64,000 nucleotides of DNA from NCBI GenBank assembly GCA_963693365.1, contig CAVNZM010000013.1:7564001-7628000 (forward strand). Direction: 5' to 3'. The translations under genes were made by a program, and so were the position numbers. The stretch comes from Amoebidium appalachense. Lineage: Eukaryota; Ichthyosporea. The notes under the pieces are model-generated. The model searched no databases. It saw nothing but the letters and a program-made list of their open reading frames with translations, and was not told the DNA's origin. Below, piece after piece: positions 57,277-64,000 of the stretch. The stretch's first letter is position 1, and every line of letters begins with the position of its first letter.

Positions 57277-58106
57277 ATAATAGTACTACGAAATTATTCG
57301 AAAGATTGCAGGGAGCGAATGAGCGTATGAACCTCTTAGTTACGACCAACCCTGACTGCCAGGATACTGTGTTATCGTACATCGTATCGTATTGTACTAG
57401 CGGGAGATCATCCCCCTCCCCCCCCAAAACACCCACAAATTTGCATTTCTATTTTCTCCCCTCAACTCTCCCTCCACAAGGCACACACGTGTACAAGTCT
57501 AATCCCCCCCCCCCCCCCTGCCCTCCCCCCTAAATTTTAAACAAAAACAAACACACCAATGCAACCCCCCCCCCCCCCCCCCCCCTCCCCCAAAAGCTTT
57601 TCTCGAGCTCTTCACACCTCTGTGACCATGTTTTATCAATGCAGGTTTTGTTCGAATCATTAATAGTATCCAAATACAATGGCCGATGCTGAACATATAT
57701 CGGGCGCGCATTCGATACGCTTTTCGTTCTGTCCCCCCCCCCCCCCCCCCCCCCCCCGGCCCAACACTCACATATCGCAAGGCATTTTGGGGGCTTTCTA
57801 TTCCCCCCCCCCCCCCCCACCCCCCTCCCTCGGGAAAAAAAAAACAAAACAAAGAAGACAGTCCCGACCAACTATTACACTATTAGTGTTTACGGTGCAG
57901 ATATCAACTCCCCCGTCAAACTTACCCCTTCACACGGCTTCACGTTTACAACAACAATATTCTATTTACCCGCGTCCACGTGCACCAACCTTAAGAAATC
58001 AGCAAGGAGGAGGGGCCGTTGCCGTAGGGGGGGGGGGGGGGGGGGGGGGGGGATAGTATAATGTGTACTGAGAAACCTAATCATAGAGAGCTGTAGCTGC
58101 AACCAT

Positions 58107-58231
58107 CATATCTTATTATGGATCTTCGTTTTTGTCGTGAACCAAAGGTCAAGAAACTCAAAATGAAATCTGGGCTCACAACCACAAGTAAAAGCAAGGG
58201 AAAGGGGCGGGTGAGCGCGGGGTGCCGTGCC

Positions 58232-58268
<37 letters not shown>

Positions 58269-58395
58269 GAATCTGTGAATCGGGAAACTTGAAATAGTAG
58301 GGGGCATTTTGCAGCAATGCCCCCTACTATTTCATCATATTTTATTATGGATCTTCGTTTCAGTCGCGATAAAAAGGCCAAAAAACTCTGGGCTC
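58107..58395. repeat. Direct repeat of about 70 bp around a perfect hairpin
   Basis: TTATTATGGATCTTCGTTT and, downstream, AAACTCxxxxxxxxxCTGGGCTCA-like sequence recur at 58110-58180 and 58330-58395. Between them is a perfect inverted repeat: TGAAATAGTAGGGGGCATT (58290-58308), loop TTGCAGC, and its exact complement (58316-58334). Confidence 0.8.
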
Positions 58396-58920
58396 ATGCC
58401 CAGCAAAACACACGCACAGCACACACGCGCGCACAAACACACACACACACACGCATCACACACATCGGCGCATGCACGTGCAAGCAACACACACACACAC
58501 ACACACACACAACACACACTCAACCAGCATCAGCAACAGTACACAAACCATCGCTAGTAATTACACACTTTACAGCACGTGCACACACGAAGTAGTTTTA
58601 TACTCTTGCTACTGTCATACATCCTGCAATATATCATTTCGGGGTGTGGGCAATCGCGCCGCATGTGTGTGGCGATGCGCGTGCGCCGTGTTTGCGTGTG
58701 CACAAACATACATGCATGCTTTTGTGTGTGTGTGCATGTGCGTGCTAGCATTCTGGCATTGTCATACGGTATTGCTGTGTGCATGTGTTTATGACCCTGA
58801 GAGCGTGTGTGTGGGATGTGTCTGTGTGCGGGCGTGGGTGTCTCAGGACACACAGTATGGCGTTGTGTGCCTGTGTTGTGTGTGCACGTGTGATAGGGTG
58901 TGTATAATTAGGTTGTGTGC

Positions 58921-58954
<34 letters not shown>

Positions 58955-59305
58955 GTCTGTGTCTGCTCGTGTAACGTTGTCATGGCGTGTCCACGTGCAT
59001 GTGACATTGCCATTGTGTGTCTGTGACTGTGCGTGCGTGACGATTGTGCGTGCGTGCACATGTGTGTGCGTGTGCGTGCGTGTGCGTGTGCGTGCGTGTG
59101 CGTGCGTGCGTGCGTGCGTGCGTGCGTGTTTGTGTGTGTATGTGTGGTGGGTAAGGCCTTACCTTACACCTTGCTAAACCTTATCCTTACACACACAAAG
59201 TTGAACATGACATATGAAACCTTTGCGCGGGGGGTGAACTGACAGCGATAGCCTATTTCGTATCCCACCGGCCCACCCCCTCTCGAGTTGGTATTGATCT
59301 GGGCC

Positions 59306-59529
59306 ACGGCCATCTAGAAACAACCCCAACTAATTGATTTCTCCTTGTAGTCTTTATGGTGTCTCGTAGAGAAAGTAAACCCTGATATATAGTCACCACC
59401 CGACATCTATGTACGTGATCATGATATACCGCTGAGGGGATATTCCGAGCAAACCCCCCCCCCCCATACCTGAGACTGGTTCTCTTTGCCTCGAGTAAAC
59501 AGCGTAAACCCCCACCTCTAGATGGCCGT
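59306..59529. mobile_element. 224-bp MITE-like element with 13-bp TIRs and 10-bp TSD, containing repeat M copy 2
   Basis: ACGGCCATCTAGA (59306-59318) is the exact reverse complement of TCTAGATGGCCGT (59517-59529). The element is flanked by a perfect 10-bp direct repeat GATCTGGGCC (59296-59305 and 59530-59539). The interior 59322-59513 is the same 193-bp sequence as at 4283-4475. There is no coding capacity, so it would be mobilised in trans. A target duplication of 9-11 bp is seen with Mutator-like transposons; the assignment to that superfamily is inference. Confidence 0.85.
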
Positions 59530-59539
59530 GATCTGGGCC

Positions 59540-61656
59540 CTTCTATGAATCGCTACGCAGGCACCGCCTGGCCAATCGCAACTGAGAAACCGATCACCAA
59601 GTTCAACCTTATCACCTTCACAAACCGAGTCAAATATTATTAGTTAAGTAAATAATTCCTATACATATACGTATTACGCATACTAATAATCAGAATATGT
59701 TCAATTACATAAGTATATGTAAGGTAACAAACGCTCATTATTCACTTTCATCATATCTAATATCTACTATCTTTTGCGTGTCCAATCTACCAGATACACA
59801 ACGTTCGTGTCACATTGTGACCAGTGCTGTCAAAAGATGATGCATGGCCTGGGCCCGGCGATACTAATACATAGTATGCCGGCCACCTCAGGCGGTGTCA
59901 CATCATGCATGTATGCCTTATATGCCGTTTATAATTTCAGCCTACGTTTTGCTCCATGGCCACTGCACCAAAATCAATAAACTATGGTCACCCACCCTTT
60001 CCCCCCCCCCAATTCCCCCTGCCCTCCCCTTTCCGAGGGCCTCCCTCCCCCTCCCTTCCCTCCCCTCCCCAGCGGCCCTCCGCGCGTACACGCAATATCG
60101 GTAGGGTGCGGATACATCGTTTGGCGTGCACACCCTGACAATGGCTTTTTCTGGCTTTTTCTGCTTCGGCTGGATAACAGCTGACCCACATAATTTTAAT
60201 CCTATAACTTGTAGACGTATGTGCAATAATACTTTATAATTAGTTTGCACTGTTTTGCTCTCGGCTTTTTTTTGTACGGCTTTTTTTTCACCCGATAGTT
60301 GGTCGGCCAGTGCTTGCGAGCTCCGTCGTGATTTGTACAAAACACAATGAGGGCCGCGCGATGATTGGAGCACGGCGCATCAAAAATGCTCCAAGAGTCT
60401 CCAGTGATTGGTTACAAGTATTTCATTCTTAGTCAATTCCGATTGGCTAGGATATCGTCGCTTTTTTTCCCGTGGAGACGGAGATCCTTCTATACCGGAT
60501 CCACTGAGAATATCGTGGGCGACAGTTTGGGTATTTTTCATGTATCATAACCTAAAGAGCACCATTTAGCCTCTGAAACGTTATTTAATATTCAACAATG
60601 AATGGATAATTCATTTTTATTGTAGCATAGATCTAATAGCTGGTAAAGTTTGACTCTTAGACGTATGATTCCCATAGAAGTTCAGGCTATGCATACTTCT
60701 AAGAAGGTACAACTCTGTGCACACCCCCACCGAATGGCCCATCCCGCAGGGAGTAGCGGGAGCCAGAAATATGAACGCTTGGGCCAATCACACACCAGTG
60801 CGGCATCGCCAGATTCACCATAAACGCACAGGCTGTGCGGTTAGTTTGGTGGATAGGAGGGGCAAAATATTGATTCTCACAGTTTTACTAATAGATTCTG
60901 CACCATTTTCTTCTTCTATTTTAACGACATAATCCGAAAACACTGGCATGCATTTTGAAACTACCTGTCAACATAGAATCGGGATCACAATACCTGATCT
61001 GTCCTTGTTTGTAATTGTGATCAGTTCTTGAGTGATCACAGAATTCCAATTCAAAATCACTGAAGCTGATTCTAAGTTTGTTTTTACTAAGCATGTTATG
61101 AACAACTTCATCGAAGAAAACAATAGACTCAAAAAGTTTAATTTTTTGTACAGATTTATTAAAAGCTTTTGCATTACTGCTATGAGCCATGGAAGCCAGT
61201 GCAGTCTGACCTTTGCAGCCTTGGAGTTTTGCCCCCGTCTGAGAGGAACACGCGATCGATTCGTCAGGGGCTCTTTGTCATTTCAGGAGAAAATGTCGCA
61301 AAGACCGTTATTTTATATTATAATCGGTTAATAAATCACACGTTTCAGATTGATATTCAGTTTCTGAAAACATAATCACGGCATAATGCTGATATATGTT
61401 ATATATGAAGGCCCTATTCTGGCCCGTTATTCAACATACTTCAACGGGTCTATAGATTGAATTGGGAGTACCGAATTTCATCCAATATATCTATTCATCA
61501 TCTGATGTTCTTTGGATAAAAGATTTTAATCTTCCTCTTTTGCCATAAACCATCTAAACTTTATGACTAATTGATTATAAAAAAAGCACAACCAAGAAAT
61601 GTTTTGAAGATCAGGGGGTAAATAAAGTCATACAAAGATTTTTTATTGTATTCAGC
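59540..61656. other. AT-richer intergenic region; no supported gene
   Basis: Complex sequence with almost no microsatellites, unlike the rest of the window. Open frames on the minus strand at 60921-61190 (89 codons, starts MAHSSNAKAFNKSVQKIKLF) and 59942-60373 could be coding but show no recognised domain and no splice support. Confidence 0.45.
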
Positions 61657-61857
61657 TCAGAAATAGATGGGTGCTGCATATTCACCGTTGCCATTAGTAC
61701 CATATATTGAATAAACTTTCTGTTCGTGAAATTCCAATATATTTACAGATACCTTACGCAGGGAGTCTGAGGGAGGCGTAAGAAAAGCATACGTGTGATC
61801 ACTTGAGTGTGCTACCAGAAACGTAATAAAAAGGACTAAAATCTTTACAAAATTCAA
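61657..61857 (-). CDS. Possible small secreted protein (66 residues)
   Basis: The frame starts with a strong signal peptide (MNFVKILVLFITFLVAHSS) followed by 47 mostly polar residues (DHTYAFLTPPSDSLRK and so on) and a stop. It is divergently placed about 300 bp from the MFS transporter start. The signal peptide is persuasive, but small frames of this size can arise by chance in AT-rich DNA, and no family is recognised. Confidence 0.35.
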   Translation of the reverse strand: MNFVKILVLFITFLVAHSSDHTYAFLTPPSDSLRKVSVNILEFHEQKVYSIYGTNGNGEYAAPIYF

Positions 61858-62044
61858 AAATATGAATAAAGTTATTGTTTCCCATTATACTAGATACAAC
61901 AATTCTTGCTGTGGTCAAAAATAATCAGCAGAGGCATCATCGTTGTTTCACCAGGTGGCCCAACCAGAAGCCTGCTTTTTGCACCCCTCAAGAAGTTGTC
62001 GATATTCTAGCCAATCGGAATTGCTTATCTCACACTTCAGAAGC

Positions 62045-62052
62045 TATAAAAG
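62045..62052 (+). promoter_or_regulatory. TATA box of the MFS transporter gene
   Basis: TATAAAAG lies 115 bp upstream of the proposed ATG at 62160, in an otherwise non-coding leader. This supports the downstream ATG over the in-frame ATG at 61875, which precedes the TATA box. Confidence 0.7.
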
Positions 62053-62159
62053 GGGCAGTTCTGCCCATCAGTGATTCGTGGAAGCGTTCATTGCGCTCTT
62101 TTTATCTCTTTCTCTTACAGTCACCCTTTCAGCGTAAAATCGCTGCCACCACCGCAAAC

Positions 62160-63824
62160 ATGTTTGGCAAGCTCGGAGAATGGCTTGTGTGGCACTACTC
62201 CGACACGGCCCAGCGCCGGTCCCCCGCTCAGGAGGAGCGTGAGCGCAAGCTTTTGGGCCTCATTCCTTTCCACCGCCTGATGCTGATCCCTGCTGCCGTC
62301 CTTGTGCAGATGTGCGCCGGCTCCCTCTACGCCTGGTCCGTGTACAACGGGCCCATCGATACCCGCATGGAGGTTGTCAACAACAAGCCCAAGGGTGAAT
62401 ACCTCGGTCTGGCTGCCAACACCTTCTACGTGGCCGTCGGCTGCTTTGGCCCCTCTGCTGCTATCTTCGGTCCCTGGCTGGAGCGCGAGGGTCCCCGCAA
62501 GGCCCTGCTCTTCTCGTGCACGCTCTACTGGATTGCCAACATGCTGGCTGCCCTGGCCTGCTGGAAGGGCATGTACTGGCTGCTGTACGTCGGCTTCGGT
62601 GTCTTCGGCGGTGTTGGTCTCGGTCTGACCTACATCACCCCCGTGTCTCCCCTCCAGAAGTGGTTCCCCGACTACCGTGGTGTTGTGTCCGGCATGGCCG
62701 TGTGCGGCTTCGGTGGCGGGTCCATGATTGCCTCCAAGGTGCAGAACCTGCTCATCGAGTCCAAGGGTGTGTCCCTCACCTTCGTCATCCTCGGCTCCAT
62801 CTACTGGGGGCTCACCCTTATGTGCACCCTCGTTCTGCGCACGCCCCCTGAGGACTTCATCCTCACCATGAAGGCCAAGCTCGGCAACAAGTTCGTCGAC
62901 GAGCACGGCCACGGCCCGGCCAAGGAGTCCTCCCCCGCTGCCTTCAAGGGTGACGAGAAGGGTGGCAACAGCGCCATGACTGCCTCCGTGGACATTGACA
63001 ACAACCGCGAGCCCGAGGTGCTGCACGAGCCCGAGGTCAAGATGACGCTGATCGAGGCCATGTTCACGTGGGACTACCGCCTGATGTACATCATGTTGAT
63101 GGCCAACGCCATTGCCGGTCTGCTGACCATCTCCAAGCTGGCCGATATCTGCAAGCTTCAGTTCGGCAAGGACGCTGACCTCGCCTCCACCGTCGTGTCC
63201 ATCAACTCTGGCTTCAATCTTGCCGGCCGTATTCTCATGGGTCTGAGCTCCGACTTCTTCGGCCGCAAGCCCCTCTTCATGGTGTCCCTGATCTTCCAGG
63301 CCGTCATTGCGCTGGCTGCCCCCACCATGATTATGAATGGCGCGTTCTGGCCCTTCTGCATCTGCATGTGGTTCCTGTCTTCCTGCTACGGTGGTGGGTT
63401 CGGTCTGATCCCCGCCTTCCTTGCCGACCAGTTCGGTGTCAAGAACATCGGTGCCCTTCACGGTATCATCCTCACGGCCTGGTCCCTCATCGGTGTGGCC
63501 GGTGGTCTTGCCTTCAACGCCATCTACAAGAACCAGGTTGCCAAGTACGGCAAGGGTGCCCTCAACGTGTACAATGTCAACTACTACTGGATTTCCGCCG
63601 TGATCTTCATCGGTGTCATTGCCACCCCCTTCATCCACACCGACGTGCGTGACTCCCTGTTCCCCCGGGTGCCCGGCCAGTTCTTCTGCATCCGTGTGGG
63701 CAAGCGCCTTCTCCGTGTGTCCAGCAGCCAGGGTGTCGAGTACCTCGACCATCAGACCGAGGAGAGGGAATGGCGTGCATTCCTGCTCACCCTGCCCGAG
63801 AACCAGCCCGGCTACAGGGCATAG
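62160..63824 (+). CDS. MFS transporter, oxalate/formate antiporter (OFA)-like
   Basis: 554 residues from ATG 62160; the same frame is open back to 61875, but that part lies upstream of the TATA box and does not look coding. The protein has about 12 hydrophobic helices. Helix 1 contains AAVLVQMCAGSLYAWSVYNG and helices 4-5 contain GGVGLGLTYITPVSPLQKWF and RGVVSGMAVCGFGGGSMI, which match the OFA branch of the major facilitator superfamily. A charged central loop (about residues 240-300, KAKLGNKFVDEHGHGPAKES) separates the two halves, and the second half has SKLADICKLQFGKD and GRILMGLSSDFFGRKP. Such proteins move small organic anions; the substrate is not readable here. It is intronless, with strong C-ending codon preference, unlike its intron-rich neighbours, which suggests high expression, and transfer or retroposition as alternatives. 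Confidence 0.85.
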   Translation: MFGKLGEWLVWHYSDTAQRRSPAQEERERKLLGLIPFHRLMLIPAAVLVQMCAGSLYAWSVYNGPIDTRMEVVNNKPKGEYLGLAANTFYVAVGCFGPSAAIFGPWLEREGPRKALLFSCTLYWIANMLAALACWKGMYWLLYVGFGVFGGVGLGLTYITPVSPLQKWFPDYRGVVSGMAVCGFGGGSMIASKVQNLLIESKGVSLTFVILGSIYWGLTLMCTLVLRTPPEDFILTMKAKLGNKFVDEHGHGPAKESSPAAFKGDEKGGNSAMTASVDIDNNREPEVLHEPEVKMTLIEAMFTWDYRLMYIMLMANAIAGLLTISKLADICKLQFGKDADLASTVVSINSGFNLAGRILMGLSSDFFGRKPLFMVSLIFQAVIALAAPTMIMNGAFWPFCICMWFLSSCYGGGFGLIPAFLADQFGVKNIGALHGIILTAWSLIGVAGGLAFNAIYKNQVAKYGKGALNVYNVNYYWISAVIFIGVIATPFIHTDVRDSLFPRVPGQFFCIRVGKRLLRVSSSQGVEYLDHQTEEREWRAFLLTLPENQPGYRA

Positions 63825-64000
63825 AGCGGCGGCAAAAGCTAAAGCTATGTTTTCCGGCGTGTAATAAGTGTGTAGTTGCGATTTTGTGATACTTGAAAGG
63901 CAGCCGTTCAAATTCAACGGCGACATTGAAAGATGTACATAGTAGGTAGCAACCGTTCCCCACCGTAACATGATAATTTGGCTTTAGTTGCTCTTCTTTT
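63825..64000. other. 3' flank of the MFS gene
   Basis: Non-coding sequence after the TAG stop. No AATAAA signal was seen; the closest is a weak AATAAG. Confidence 0.5.

Larger units (their letters stand above)
52511..59295. repeat. Gene-poor region rich in C, G and GT tracts
   Basis: Main tracts: poly(C) 52711-52747, C-rich 52889-52982, GT-rich 53335-53760 with a pure (GT)n core 53660-53745, (GT)n 54297-54390, poly(C) 54665-54730, poly(G) 55172-55207, poly(C) 55475-55500, 55830-55855 and 55963-55990, CA-rich 56060-56290, G-rich 56625-56950, poly(C) 57736-57757, poly(G) 58027-58051 and 58236-58266, GT-rich 58700-59150. A frame near 52982-53098 (NQPVRSYMSHLSWEAHTGLP) is coding-like but unsupported. 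No gene is assigned. Confidence 0.6.

Noticed and set aside
60921-61190. 89-codon minus frame in AT-rich DNA
   Set aside because: Overlaps another open frame on the same strand, with no signal peptide or domain; kept only as a remark in the intergenic entry.
62121-63971. 616-codon open frame antisense to the MFS transporter
   Set aside because: It is a by-product of the strong third-position C preference of the sense gene, is rich in His/Gly/Glu, and has no family-like motif.

Overview
The window is nuclear DNA from a eukaryote. It has intron-dense protein genes in ordinary coding sequence, separated by very large amounts of simple sequence: poly(G)/poly(C) tracts of 20-60 nt, (GT/CA)n, (CT/GA)n and a few poly(A/T) runs. 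I could trace complete or nearly complete gene models for a secreted LysM-CAP protein, eIF2-gamma (13 exons), an APC-family amino acid permease (7 exons), a SAP30-like Sin3 corepressor subunit (2 exons) and an intronless MFS transporter of the oxalate/formate antiporter type. Partial or less certain models are a glycyl-tRNA synthetase-like gene, a small transmembrane protein, two small secreted proteins and several orphan exons. SAP30 together with eIF2-gamma very close to animal and fungal sequences suggests a unicellular opisthokont, perhaps an intron-rich holozoan protist. That is inference; nothing here fixes the species.

Layout: 0.6-4.3 kb, a LINE (endonuclease plus reverse transcriptase) with a poly(A) tail and a frameshift in the endonuclease. 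4.28-4.48 kb, a 193-bp repeat whose twin at 59.3 kb lies inside a perfect 13-bp terminal inverted repeat with a 10-bp target duplication. 5.8-8.1 kb, LysM-CAP gene (minus). 9-12 kb, simple sequence. 12.5-12.9 kb, small secreted Lys/Pro/Thr-rich protein (minus). 14.4-24.3 kb, eIF2-gamma (minus). 26.4-30.2 kb, GlyRS-like gene (plus), divergent from eIF2-gamma. 32.4-38.9 kb, amino acid permease (minus). 41-47.2 kb, a minus transcription unit starting with a small membrane protein. 48.0-50.8 kb, SAP30-like gene (plus), divergent from it. 51-59 kb, repeats, with an orphan terminal exon at 52.4 kb. 59.3-59.5 kb, the TIR element. 61.7-63.8 kb, a small secreted ORF (minus) and the MFS transporter (plus), which has a TATA box.

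The most unusual theme is how the introns are built. Many begin with GTATGT or GTATGC directly followed by poly(C). Several end in (CA)n directly joined to the CAG acceptor. They carry two dispersed repeat families, here called S1 (tRNA-like, C-tailed) and N (NotI-containing, GC-rich). Every recognised copy of S1 and N inside a gene lies in the sense orientation of its host, over five different genes and both strands. This looks like intron-associated repeats with locked orientation and is the main candidate for something undescribed.
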